This document shows, in pieces, positions 8,413 through 16,391 of a stretch of DNA of 64,000 nucleotides (position 1 is the first letter of the stretch; every line of letters starts with the position of its first letter). The notes under the pieces are model-generated. The model was not told the DNA's origin, did no database searches, and saw nothing but the letters and a program-made list of their open reading frames with translations. Made by a program: the position numbers and the translations under genes. Origin of the DNA: Candidatus Enterococcus myersii (GTDB lineage: Bacteria; Bacillota; Bacilli; Lactobacillales; Enterococcaceae); NCBI RefSeq assembly GCF_017316025.1, contig NZ_JAFLVT010000013.1, positions 72,325-136,324 on the forward strand, written 5' to 3'.

Positions 8413-8454
8413 GATAAAAGGCTGTGACAAAGGAATTTGTGGCAGCCTTTTATC
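8413..8454 (+). terminator. Stable hairpin between binding-protein and permease genes
   Basis: GATAAAAGGCTG (8413-8424) pairs perfectly with CAGCCTTTTATC (8443-8454). The 18-base loop can form a smaller ACAAA/TTTGT stem. No long T run follows, so it more likely causes partial termination or protects the upstream mRNA, giving more binding protein than permease. Confidence 0.65.
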
Positions 8455-8523
8455 ATAAAGTAGTAAAAGTTATAAATAAAAAAATAATATCTGTTTATAA
8501 ATAATACTAAAAAAGGTGATCCT

Positions 8524-9414
8524 ATGAATGAAAAGAAACAAAAGAAGGTGTTTATCACTTTATGTCTGCTCCCAGCGACATTATTGGTATTGATTTTCAT
8601 GGTGTATCCCACCATTAATGTTTTCTTTATGTCCTTATTTAAATGGGGCGGTTATTCTGCTGAAAAGACATTTGTTGGGTTAGATAATTTTAAGACCTTA
8701 ATTAAAGACATGGCATTTTTCCGTTCTTTCCAGAACACAATTTTATTAATTGTTATCGTTACTATTTTTACGTTAGCTCTAGCCTTAATTTTTGCTTCAA
8801 TTTTGACGCGGGAAAAATTCAAGGGTGTTAATTTATTCCGGATTATTTTTTACATCCCTAATATTTTATCAATCGTTGTTATTGCAGCTATTTTTTCTGC
8901 TATTTATGATCCCAGCAGCGGGTTATTGAATAATTTATTAAGTGCAGTGCGTCTTGAAAACTTACAACAGTTGTGGCTGGGTAATCAAAAAATTGTTATC
9001 TATTCAATTGGGGCGGCCTTAATTTGGCAGGCAATTGGGTATTACATGGTGATGTACATGGCTTCAATGGCTTCAATTCCAGAAAGTCTTTATGAAGCTT
9101 CGGCTCTAGAAGGGGCGAGTGCAATCCAGCAATTCTTCACGATAACATTGCCACTAACTTGGAGTACCATTCGAACAACCTTAACTTTTTTTGTGATTAG
9201 TACGATTAATTTAAGTTTCTTATTAGTCAAAGCAATGACCAATGGTGGTCCAGATGGCTCAACAGAAGTATTTTTAAGTTATATGTATAAACAAGCTTAT
9301 ACAAATTCTTCTTATGGCTATGGGATGGCAATCGGAGTGGTTGTCTTTACTTTTTCGTTTATCTTATCTGCAGTGTTAAACAAAATTACCAAACGTGACG
9401 TTTATGAATTTTAG
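8524..9414 (+). CDS. ABC sugar transporter permease, MalF/UgpA type
   Basis: A 296-residue inner-membrane permease with six predicted membrane helices. The EAA loop that contacts the ATPase reads YEASALEGASAIQQFF and is followed by TLPL. The first helix begins about residue 10. The ATG comes after AAAAAGGTGAT. It pairs with the next gene to form the channel. No ATPase gene lies in the cassette, so a shared MsmX-type ATPase from elsewhere is expected, as known for many CUT1 sugar transporters of Firmicutes. Confidence 0.92.
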   Translation: MNEKKQKKVFITLCLLPATLLVLIFMVYPTINVFFMSLFKWGGYSAEKTFVGLDNFKTLIKDMAFFRSFQNTILLIVIVTIFTLALALIFASILTREKFKGVNLFRIIFYIPNILSIVVIAAIFSAIYDPSSGLLNNLLSAVRLENLQQLWLGNQKIVIYSIGAALIWQAIGYYMVMYMASMASIPESLYEASALEGASAIQQFFTITLPLTWSTIRTTLTFFVISTINLSFLLVKAMTNGGPDGSTEVFLSYMYKQAYTNSSYGYGMAIGVVVFTFSFILSAVLNKITKRDVYEF

Positions 9415-9426
9415 GAGGGAAACAAG

Positions 9427-10293
9427 ATGAAAAAATCTACAAAACTTTATAAAATCTTTGTCTATGTTGCCCTCATCACGTTGGCAATTTCGATTGTTGT
9501 ACCGATTGCGTGGGTATTTTTAGCATCAATTAAAGAAAATTCAGAGTTTTACGGCGATCCGTGGGCACTACCAAAAGGCTTTTATTTCGACAATTTTGTA
9601 GCCGCCTTCCAAAAAGCTAACATGGGACTTTACATGTGGAATTCAGTCAAAGTAACAGCACTGGCATTAGTGATTTTAATTGTTGTGGCACTCCCAGCAG
9701 CATACGTTTTAGCCCGCTTCAAATTTAAAGGCCGTGGGATTTTAAATACATTATTTATGATGGGCTTGTTTATTAACTCCAATTATATTGTCGTACCGAT
9801 TTTTCTAATGCTTTTGGACGGGGATAATGCATTGCGAAAAATCAGTGGTCAAGGTTTCTTTATTGATAATCTCTTTGTTTTAGCCCTTGTGTATGCCGCT
9901 ACGGCCTTACCTTTTACGATTTATTTATTATCAAATTATTTTCGTACGTTATCTTCTTCTTATGAAGAAGCAGCTTATATTGATGGCGCTGGTTTTTTCA
10001 AAACGCTGGTGGTCGTCATGGCGCCTTTGGCAAAACCAAGTATTATTACGGTTATTTTGTTTAACTTCTTGAGTTTTTGGAATGAGTATATCATCGCCTT
10101 AACGTTGATTCCAGGTCCGAATAAGACGTTACCAGTCGGGTTAATTAATTTGATGGCCGGACAAAAAGCTGCTGCTAATTATGGGCAATTATACGCCGGT
10201 TTAGTAATCGTGATGTTACCTACACTAATTTTATATATTTTAGTTCAAAAACAATTGACCCAAGGAATGACAGTTGGCGGGAATAAGGAATAG
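9427..10293 (+). CDS. ABC sugar transporter permease, MalG type
   Basis: A 288-residue partner permease. The EAA motif is YEEAAYIDGAGFFKTL followed by APLAKP. Six hydrophobic helices are visible, the first at about residues 12-32. AGGAGGGAAACAAG sits between the previous stop and this ATG, 12 bases apart, so both permeases are made together. The C-terminal VQKQLTQGMTVGGNKE tail is typical of MalG-like CUT1 permeases. Confidence 0.93.
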   Translation: MKKSTKLYKIFVYVALITLAISIVVPIAWVFLASIKENSEFYGDPWALPKGFYFDNFVAAFQKANMGLYMWNSVKVTALALVILIVVALPAAYVLARFKFKGRGILNTLFMMGLFINSNYIVVPIFLMLLDGDNALRKISGQGFFIDNLFVLALVYAATALPFTIYLLSNYFRTLSSSYEEAAYIDGAGFFKTLVVVMAPLAKPSIITVILFNFLSFWNEYIIALTLIPGPNKTLPVGLINLMAGQKAAANYGQLYAGLVIVMLPTLILYILVQKQLTQGMTVGGNKE

Positions 10294-10304
10294 GAGAGAC
10301 GAAG

Positions 10305-12458
10305 ATGGAAAAAGGAAGAGTAACCATTCCAAGTGAGAGTAACTTCTTGGCAGAAACCAAACGTTTAATGGCTTTGTGGGGGGCAGATGCCATTCGCGAT
10401 AGCGATGGTACAAAGCTTGATGAAGAGCTAAAACAAATTGGAGCAAAAATTTATACGACTTATTTTGTAGCAAGAGGACACAATGACTTTGCCCAAAAGC
10501 ACTTAGAAGAAGTGCAACAAGCTTTTTTGTTAAGTGAGCGGGTCTGTGCCACAGAAGATGAACCTAAAATTTGGTTTATGAAAGGTTATCTAGAAGAACA
10601 ACTGCAACCAAATTACAGAGAAGATCCCAAAGAATTATGGGAAGTATACGATCGAACGACTGGTGAGAAGTTAGCCAATGAAGATTGGGAAGTGGATCAA
10701 AAACAAAATGTCGTTTCTTTAAAAAAATGGCAACCTTATCATGAGTACACAGTTTCCTTTTTAGCCAGTATGATTTGGGATCCAACTCAAATGTACAATC
10801 ATATCACCAACGATTGGGGAGATAAACCCCATGAGATTCCTTTTGATATTAGACAGCCTGAGTCCAAAGCCTTTGTTCGTAATTTTTTGACCAACTGGCT
10901 AGCCGATAATCCAGATACTGATGTGGTGCGTTTTACGACCTTTTTTTATCATTTTACACTATTTTTCAATGATCAAAAAAAGGAAAAATTTGTCGATTGG
11001 TTTGGTTATGGTTCGACGGTATCTGTGCGAGCGTTAAAAGAATTTGAACAAGCCTATGGCTACAAATTACACGCTGAAGATTTTGTTGATGAAGGGTATT
11101 ATAATTCACCATTTCGTGTTCCTTCCCAAGCCTTTTTGGATTATATTGATTTCATCCAACGCTTTGTTGCAAATGAAGCCAAAAAGCTAGTGGAAATTGT
11201 ACATGATGCTAAACGAGAAGCGATGATGTTTCTAGGAGATAACTGGATTGGAACAGAGCCCTATGGACCTTATTTTAAAGAAATTGGCTTGGATGCAGTT
11301 GTAGGAAGCGTAGGCAACGGAACGACTTTAAGAATGATTTCAGAAATTCCCCATGTGAAGTACACGGAAGGAAGATTTTTACCGTACTTTTTCCCAGATG
11401 TTTTTTATGAGGGAAATGATCCAACAATCGAAGCCAAAGAAAACTGGTTAACAGCGCGACGCGCTATTTTACGTAAACCTGTCGATCGCATTGGTTATGG
11501 CGGGTATTTATCCCTAGCCAATAAATTTCCTGAATTTGTTGATTACGTAAGTAGTGTCACTGCAGAATTTCGCGATTTGTATGAAAGAATAGCAGATGTC
11601 AAACCTTATGTAGGCATAAAAGTTGGTATTTTAAACTCTTGGGGAAAACTGCGTTCATGGCAGACTCATATGGTGGCCCACGCTTTGTGGTATCAACAAA
11701 TTTATAGCTATCTTGGTGTCTTAGAGTCATTATCAGGACAAAAAATTGCCGTTGAATTTTTAAACTTTGCGGATATAAAAGCAGGTGTTCCAGGAGATAT
11801 TGATGTTTTGATTAATGTAGGAGATGCGGGTACCGCGTTTTCTGGTGGCAAAAATTGGCAAGATACACAATTAATTGCAACTTTAACGAAATGGGTAGCA
11901 AACGGTGGTGGTTTAATTGGAATTGGAGAACCAACGGCTCATCTAGCGAATGGACGCTTCTTCCAATTGGCGCATATTTTAGGTGTCGACAAAGAATTAG
12001 GATTCAGCTTATCGACAGATAAATACTTTAAAGATGAAGTTTCAGCACATTTCATCACCGACAAAGCAACGCAGGTAGAATTTGGAGAAATGCAAAAAAA
12101 TATTTATGCACTATCGGAAGAAACACAAATTTTACGCTATCTTGATGGTAGTGTACAATTGGCTACCCACGACTTTTCTAAAGGACGTGGCGTGTACTTT
12201 AGTGGCATGCCTTATTCACCAGAAAATGCACAAATCTTTTTACGGGCCATTTATTATGCAGCCCATAAAGAAGAAGAGTTAAACATTTGGTATGCAGAAA
12301 ATCCCGATGTGGAAGTTCATGCGTATCCAGAAAAAAGACAATATGCGGTGGTAAATAATACAGACGAAAAACAAGTGTCAAAAATTTATACAGACAAAAA
12401 AAATTACGTGATTACATTGGCTCCTGGGGCAATCGAATGGAGGAATTATGATGAGTAA
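10305..12458 (+). CDS. GH112 1,3-beta-galactosyl-N-acetylhexosamine phosphorylase
   Basis: A 717-residue cytoplasmic phosphorylase of family GH112, close to the usual length. It should split galacto-N-biose or lacto-N-biose with phosphate into galactose 1-phosphate and N-acetylhexosamine. FLGDNWIGTEPYGPYF carries Asp312, which lines up by position with the catalytic acid Asp313 of the Bifidobacterium longum enzyme. Some GH112 members act on galactosyl-rhamnose instead, and the sequence as read does not decide between them. AGGAGAG precedes the ATG 11 bases after the permease. Uptake genes upstream and a ROK kinase downstream form a compact use pathway. Confidence 0.9.
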   Translation: MEKGRVTIPSESNFLAETKRLMALWGADAIRDSDGTKLDEELKQIGAKIYTTYFVARGHNDFAQKHLEEVQQAFLLSERVCATEDEPKIWFMKGYLEEQLQPNYREDPKELWEVYDRTTGEKLANEDWEVDQKQNVVSLKKWQPYHEYTVSFLASMIWDPTQMYNHITNDWGDKPHEIPFDIRQPESKAFVRNFLTNWLADNPDTDVVRFTTFFYHFTLFFNDQKKEKFVDWFGYGSTVSVRALKEFEQAYGYKLHAEDFVDEGYYNSPFRVPSQAFLDYIDFIQRFVANEAKKLVEIVHDAKREAMMFLGDNWIGTEPYGPYFKEIGLDAVVGSVGNGTTLRMISEIPHVKYTEGRFLPYFFPDVFYEGNDPTIEAKENWLTARRAILRKPVDRIGYGGYLSLANKFPEFVDYVSSVTAEFRDLYERIADVKPYVGIKVGILNSWGKLRSWQTHMVAHALWYQQIYSYLGVLESLSGQKIAVEFLNFADIKAGVPGDIDVLINVGDAGTAFSGGKNWQDTQLIATLTKWVANGGGLIGIGEPTAHLANGRFFQLAHILGVDKELGFSLSTDKYFKDEVSAHFITDKATQVEFGEMQKNIYALSEETQILRYLDGSVQLATHDFSKGRGVYFSGMPYSPENAQIFLRAIYYAAHKEEELNIWYAENPDVEVHAYPEKRQYAVVNNTDEKQVSKIYTDKKNYVITLAPGAIEWRNYDE

Positions 12459-12615
12459 AGCGAAGTTTTGGCTGCAGGTAGCAGTCTTTATCGTCTGTTT
12501 TTTATTAATCGTTTATGGTCAAAAAAATATTGGCTATACAGGTTTAGCGTTACAAGTTGTAGGTCTTGCAGGGCTACTTAGTCTTTTGTGGCGCTATAAC
12601 AAAAATTATCAGTAG
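12451..12615 (+). CDS. Small membrane protein overlapping the GH112 gene
   Basis: A 54-residue hydrophobic protein starting MSKAKFWLQVAVFIVC. Two membrane helices are likely (about residues 6-22 and 29-46) with a basic end RYNKNYQ. The start overlaps the GH112 stop; GGAGG at 12439-12443 favours ATG 12451, with ATG 12448 as an alternative. The overlap indicates translational coupling. It resembles small proteins seen beside GH112 genes (possibly the DUF6903 family), but I cannot confirm this. A link to the permeases is conceivable. Confidence 0.7.
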   Translation: MSKAKFWLQVAVFIVCFLLIVYGQKNIGYTGLALQVVGLAGLLSLLWRYNKNYQ

Positions 12616-12626
12616 GAGATGGCAAA

Positions 12627-13520
12627 ATGAAATATGCAATCGGTATTGATATTGGGGGGACAAAAGTTGCTGGTGGTTTGGTGGATGAACTGGGGAATGT
12701 CACCCATATCACCCGTCTACTTTCAAGTGCTAGTGATCGTGAAGGAATGTTTGCTGTCGTTTGTCGCGTAATCGAACAAGTGTTAGTTGATAGTAAGTTA
12801 TCCCCTCATGAAGTGTGTGTAGGACTAGGGGTTCCCGGTCTAGTGGACCGCAAAGCTGGTGTGGCAGTTTTTCAAAATAATTTAGCTTGGGAAAATTTTC
12901 CAGTTGTCGCGCGTTTAAGAGAAGCATTCCCGGCTGTGGGAAATATCGTGATCGACAATGATGTCTATCAAGCAACGCGAGCAGAATGGAATTATGCTGG
13001 TCTTAAAAATGAGGAATTACTCGTCTATGTCACCATTAGTACAGGATTGTCTTGTGCTATTATGACTAGAGGTGACTTTATTCGTGGCAATGGTTTTGCC
13101 GGAGAACTTGGTTTAATTCCATTAAAGAAAAGAAATGGTCAAATGTATTCTGTCGAGCAAAGTGCGGCAGGTCCTGCTTTAGCAGAACAAGGCAAAGAAG
13201 CCTATAATGATGGGACTGTAACACCAGAAGAAATTTTTCGCCGTTATCGCTTAGGAGAACCCTTAGCAAAAGATTTAGTGGAAGCTTGGGGCAAAGATGT
13301 TAGTCAGGCGATATACACCATCGTGTCATTGCTAGACCCACAAAAAATTGTTTTTGGCGGCAGTGTTATGACGCTAAATCCTGATTTACTTCCATTAATC
13401 AAAACAAAATTAGGAGAATGGATTGTTCCTGCGCAAAGTCATAGTATTAGTACATTAGCTATCTCTCCTTATCCAAACACTGGCGGAATTATTGGGGCTG
13501 GTTTACACGCCTTGCAGTAA
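12627..13520 (+). CDS. ROK family sugar kinase
   Basis: A 297-residue ROK kinase. The phosphate-binding DIGGTKVAGG lies at the N-terminus and the likely catalytic Asp112 in IDNDVYQATRAEW. The usual zinc site is missing: GFAGELGLIPL has Leu163 where ROK proteins carry His, and no CxCGxxGCxE cluster follows. No helix-turn-helix is present, so this is an enzyme rather than a repressor. It may phosphorylate the N-acetylhexosamine released by the GH112 enzyme, taking the place that NahK holds in bifidobacteria; that is inference. TAGGAGATGG provides the ribosome site. Confidence 0.85.
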   Translation: MKYAIGIDIGGTKVAGGLVDELGNVTHITRLLSSASDREGMFAVVCRVIEQVLVDSKLSPHEVCVGLGVPGLVDRKAGVAVFQNNLAWENFPVVARLREAFPAVGNIVIDNDVYQATRAEWNYAGLKNEELLVYVTISTGLSCAIMTRGDFIRGNGFAGELGLIPLKKRNGQMYSVEQSAAGPALAEQGKEAYNDGTVTPEEIFRRYRLGEPLAKDLVEAWGKDVSQAIYTIVSLLDPQKIVFGGSVMTLNPDLLPLIKTKLGEWIVPAQSHSISTLAISPYPNTGGIIGAGLHALQ

Positions 13521-13529
13521 TTTTTTAAG

Positions 13530-13575
13530 CGCAATTTTTTATTTGGTTTTATCCGATAAAAAATTGCGTTTTTTT
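13530..13575 (+). terminator. Rho-independent terminator ending the sugar cassette
   Basis: CGCAATTTTTTAT (13530-13542) pairs perfectly with ATAAAAAATTGCG (13556-13568), followed by seven T. It separates the cassette from efp. Confidence 0.92.
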
Positions 13576-13719
13576 GTCGTGAACGCAAACGGTTTTACAT
13601 AAGAGTTGTAGCTAACAAAGAGGGTTTTTATAGCCTTTGGATTAAAATAATGATAAACTATTAACGAATATGCTGGATTGCAGACAGCCTTTTGGTGCTA
13701 GTAAATAAGGAGGATAGCC

Positions 13720-14277
13720 ATGATTTCAGTAAATGATTTTAAAACAGGTTTAACAATTGAAGTTGACGGTGATATTTGGCGTGTGGTAGATTTCCAACAC
13801 GTAAAACCTGGTAAAGGGGCAGCTTTTGTCCGTTCAAAATTAAAAAATTTGCGGAATGGCGCCGTGCAAGAAAAAACTTTCCGAGCCGGTGAAAAAGTTG
13901 CGAAAGCGCAAATTGATAATCGTAAAATGCAATACTTGTATGAAAGTGGCGACAGCCATGTTTTTATGGACTTGGAAACTTATGAACAAATTGAGATTCC
14001 AACAGAACAAATTAAAGACGAACTGAAATATATGCTAGAGAACATGGAAATCACGGTTATTATGTATGGATCAGAGATTTTAGGTGTTGATTTACCAAAT
14101 ACTGTGGTTTTAGAAGTTGCTGAAACAGAACCCAATATCAAAGGAGATACTTCTTCTGGGGGCGGTAAACCAGCAACCATGGAAACTGGCGTGACCGTGA
14201 ACGTACCGTTTTTTGTTAATCAAGGTGATAAATTGATTATTAATACAACTGACGGTTCATATGTTTCACGCGCATAA
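13720..14277 (+). CDS. efp: Translation elongation factor P
   Basis: A 185-residue EF-P with the expected three beta-barrel domains. It binds ribosomes stalled on proline runs and helps peptide bond formation. The loop [11 protein letters not shown] carries Lys32, the residue modified in Bacillus EF-P. The ATG follows AAGGAGGATAGCC. It heads the housekeeping run efp, asp23-like, nusB; its promoter must lie in the 140 bases after the cassette terminator, but no strong hexamer pair stands out. Confidence 0.97.
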   Translation: MISVNDFKTGLTIEVDGDIWRVVDFQHVKPGKGAAFVRSKLKNLRNGAVQEKTFRAGEKVAKAQIDNRKMQYLYESGDSHVFMDLETYEQIEIPTEQIKDELKYMLENMEITVIMYGSEILGVDLPNTVVLEVAETEPNIKGDTSSGGGKPATMETGVTVNVPFFVNQGDKLIINTTDGSYVSRA

Positions 14278-14303
14278 TTGTAATTAGACTGGGGGACGTC
14301 ATT

Positions 14304-14726
14304 GTGGCTGACGAAAAGAATTTAGTATTAGATGCAAATCAAGATTTAGGAGAAATTGTAATCGCTCCTGAAGTGATTGAGATTATTATTGGGATTGCCG
14401 CTTCCAAGGTTGACGGTGTCTATGACATGCAAGGAAGCTTTACGAGTAATGTGACCCAACTATTAGGTCGTTCAAACCATGGTAAAGGTGTTTCTTTAAC
14501 AATTGACGAGACCGGGATTAAGGTTGACCTTTACTGCTATATGAAGTATGGTGTTTCTGTGCCAAAAACAGCGATGGAAATTCAAGAACGAGTGAAACAA
14601 CAAGTACTCTTTATGACAGATGTTGAATTAACTGAGGTAAACGTTCATGTTGTTGCTGTCGTACCAGAAAAAATTGAAACACCAGATTTAGATGAATTAT
14701 TTGAAAATGAGGAAGAAAATGAGTAA
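14304..14726 (+). CDS. Asp23/Gls24 family envelope stress protein
   Basis: A 140-residue Asp23/Gls24 family protein. The family core reads IAPEVIEIIIGIAASKVDGV, ending in an acidic tail (LDELFENEEENE). Such proteins are abundant, membrane-associated and linked to envelope stress; the efp-proximal member (YqhY in Bacillus) is associated with lipid metabolism. A GTG start at 14304 is seven bases after GGGGGA. Its last eight bases overlap nusB. Confidence 0.92.
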   Translation: MADEKNLVLDANQDLGEIVIAPEVIEIIIGIAASKVDGVYDMQGSFTSNVTQLLGRSNHGKGVSLTIDETGIKVDLYCYMKYGVSVPKTAMEIQERVKQQVLFMTDVELTEVNVHVVAVVPEKIETPDLDELFENEEENE

Positions 14727-15186
14727 AGAATTATCTCGTCACGAGATCCGAAAAATGGCCTTACAAGCTTTATTTCCCTTAGATTTTAACCAGGATTTAG
14801 ACAAAAAAGATGCCATTATGCAAGCAATCGAATTAGAGCACCACGAAATGGTGGACGCAGAACAAGAAAATTTTGTTCCTGCATATTTAGATCAATTAGT
14901 AGTAGGTGTGTGTGAACATAAAGTAGCCTTAGATGAATTGATTCAAAAACATTTAAAAAAAGGTTGGAGTATTAAACGTCTTTCTAAAATGGATTTGTGT
15001 ATTTTACGCATTGCCAGCTACGAAATGATGTATGAAAAAGATGTTCCCAACAAAGTGGCCTTAAACGAAGCCTTGGAACTGACCAAGACATTTAGCGATG
15101 ATCAATCACGTAAATTCGTCAATGGGGTTTTATCCGCAATTAATACGGATTTGACTAAAGAAGTGGCCGATAAGGATAAACTGTAG
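14719..15186 (+). CDS. nusB: Transcription antitermination protein NusB
   Basis: A 155-residue all-helical NusB. With NusE (S10) it binds BoxA in rRNA leaders and prevents early termination. LSRHEIRKMALQALFPLDF and the C-terminal SRKFVNGVLSAI are family hallmarks. ATG 14719 overlaps the previous gene by eight bases and is preceded by GAGGAAG inside it, so the two are translationally coupled. Confidence 0.95.
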   Translation: MSKELSRHEIRKMALQALFPLDFNQDLDKKDAIMQAIELEHHEMVDAEQENFVPAYLDQLVVGVCEHKVALDELIQKHLKKGWSIKRLSKMDLCILRIASYEMMYEKDVPNKVALNEALELTKTFSDDQSRKFVNGVLSAINTDLTKEVADKDKL

Positions 15187-15201
15187 TGAAGTAAATTAAG
15201 G

Positions 15202-15239
15202 CAGGTGAGAATCTTAAATGATTTTCACCTGTTTTTTTT
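15202..15239 (+). terminator. Rho-independent terminator after nusB
   Basis: CAGGTGAGAATC (15202-15213) pairs with GATTTTCACCTG (15220-15231) with one wobble and a six-base loop, then eight T. Confidence 0.92.
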
Positions 15240-15240
15240 A

Positions 15241-15533
15241 GTGATTAGAATTTTTTTAAGACACGAGGGAATCTGCTTTTTAGTCAATTTTATTGGTAGT
15301 TTACTTCAAAAATCAACTTTAGTGGTAATCTGTAAAGTATTTCAAAAATTAAGAGAGCATTTTAAAAATATTTTGCCTGAATTACTCAAAAGTTAAGTGA
15401 ATTTGCCAAGCCTTTATATGCTGTGAGTTGATTTTATTTTTCAATGGTAAATTCTTACAAAATATCGCGGGAACTTTCACAATAAAACTCCCCTGTGCTA
15501 GAATAGGTCTAAATGAATGAAAGAGGCGATTGT
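15241..15533 (+). promoter_or_regulatory. nusB-folD intergenic region with the folD promoter
   Basis: Most of this AT-rich stretch shows nothing recognisable. Near its right end TTTCAC (15475-15480) and TAGAAT (15499-15504) are 18 bases apart, with TGC ahead of the -10 giving an extended element. That is the likely promoter for folD and the genes after it. Confidence 0.65.
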
Positions 15534-16391
15534 GTGGCCCAATTATTAGATGGAAAAAAATTAGCAACAACGATGCAGGCAAAAATGAAAGTTGAAGTTC
15601 AAAAGATTAAAGAAAATGATGGAACTGCACCTGGTTTAGTCGTAATTTTAGTAGGCGAAGATGCTGCCAGCAAAATTTATGTTCGTAATAAAGAAACGGC
15701 AGCAGGTAAGATGGGAATTTATTCTAAAGTTGATCGACGGGCAGCTGATATTACTGAAAAAGAATTATTGGCTTTAATCGAAACTTATAATCAAGATCCA
15801 CGTTTTCATGGAATCTTAGTCCAATTGCCGCTTCCTGCCCATATTGATGAAGAAAAAGTCATCATGGCCATTGACCCCAAAAAAGATGTGGATGGCTTTC
15901 ATCCTTTAAACATTGGCCGTTTGTTTGCTGGAGATCCCTTGATGGTTCCATGTACCCCTTATGGAATTATGAAACTTTTAGCAGCTTACGATATTTCAGT
16001 AGCCGGGAAAAATGCGGTAGTGATTGGTCGTAGTAATATTGTTGGTAAACCAATGGCCCATCTTTTGTTACAGGAAAACGCGACAGTAACGATTACTCAT
16101 TCCAAAACCAAAAATTTACCAGAAATTGCTAGACAAGCTGATATTTTAGTTGCAGCAGTAGGTGTCGGACATTTAGTGGATGAAAGTTATGTAAAAAAAG
16201 GTGCCGTCGTGGTCGATGTGGGCATGAATCGCGATGCAAATAATAAGTTGATCGGTGACGTTGATTTTGCTGCGGTGGAGCCGATTGCCGATTTTATTAC
16301 GCCAGTTCCTGGTGGTGTAGGGCCTATGACGATTACGATGTTGTTGTATCAAACAATCAAAGCTTATAATATGCAGAAATCAGGTGTTTAA
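15534..16391 (+). CDS. folD: FolD bifunctional methylene-THF dehydrogenase/cyclohydrolase
   Basis: A 285-residue FolD, the normal length. It interconverts 5,10-methylene-THF and 10-formyl-THF with NADP, supplying one-carbon units. The catalytic Lys lies in AASKIYVRNKE, and IGRSNIVGKPMAHLL and PVPGGVGPMTITML are signature stretches. GTG 15534 is seven bases after AGAGG; an ATG at 15513 lies before that site and would add residues not seen in the family. xseA starts at the very next base after the stop. Confidence 0.96.
   Translation: MAQLLDGKKLATTMQAKMKVEVQKIKENDGTAPGLVVILVGEDAASKIYVRNKETAAGKMGIYSKVDRRAADITEKELLALIETYNQDPRFHGILVQLPLPAHIDEEKVIMAIDPKKDVDGFHPLNIGRLFAGDPLMVPCTPYGIMKLLAAYDISVAGKNAVVIGRSNIVGKPMAHLLLQENATVTITHSKTKNLPEIARQADILVAAVGVGHLVDESYVKKGAVVVDVGMNRDANNKLIGDVDFAAVEPIADFITPVPGGVGPMTITMLLYQTIKAYNMQKSGV

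Noticed and set aside
13577-13600. cre-like word ahead of efp
   Set aside because: Too many mismatches, and efp is a housekeeping gene.
15205-15396. 63-codon frame after nusB
   Set aside because: It starts inside the terminator hairpin, has low complexity and no ribosome site.
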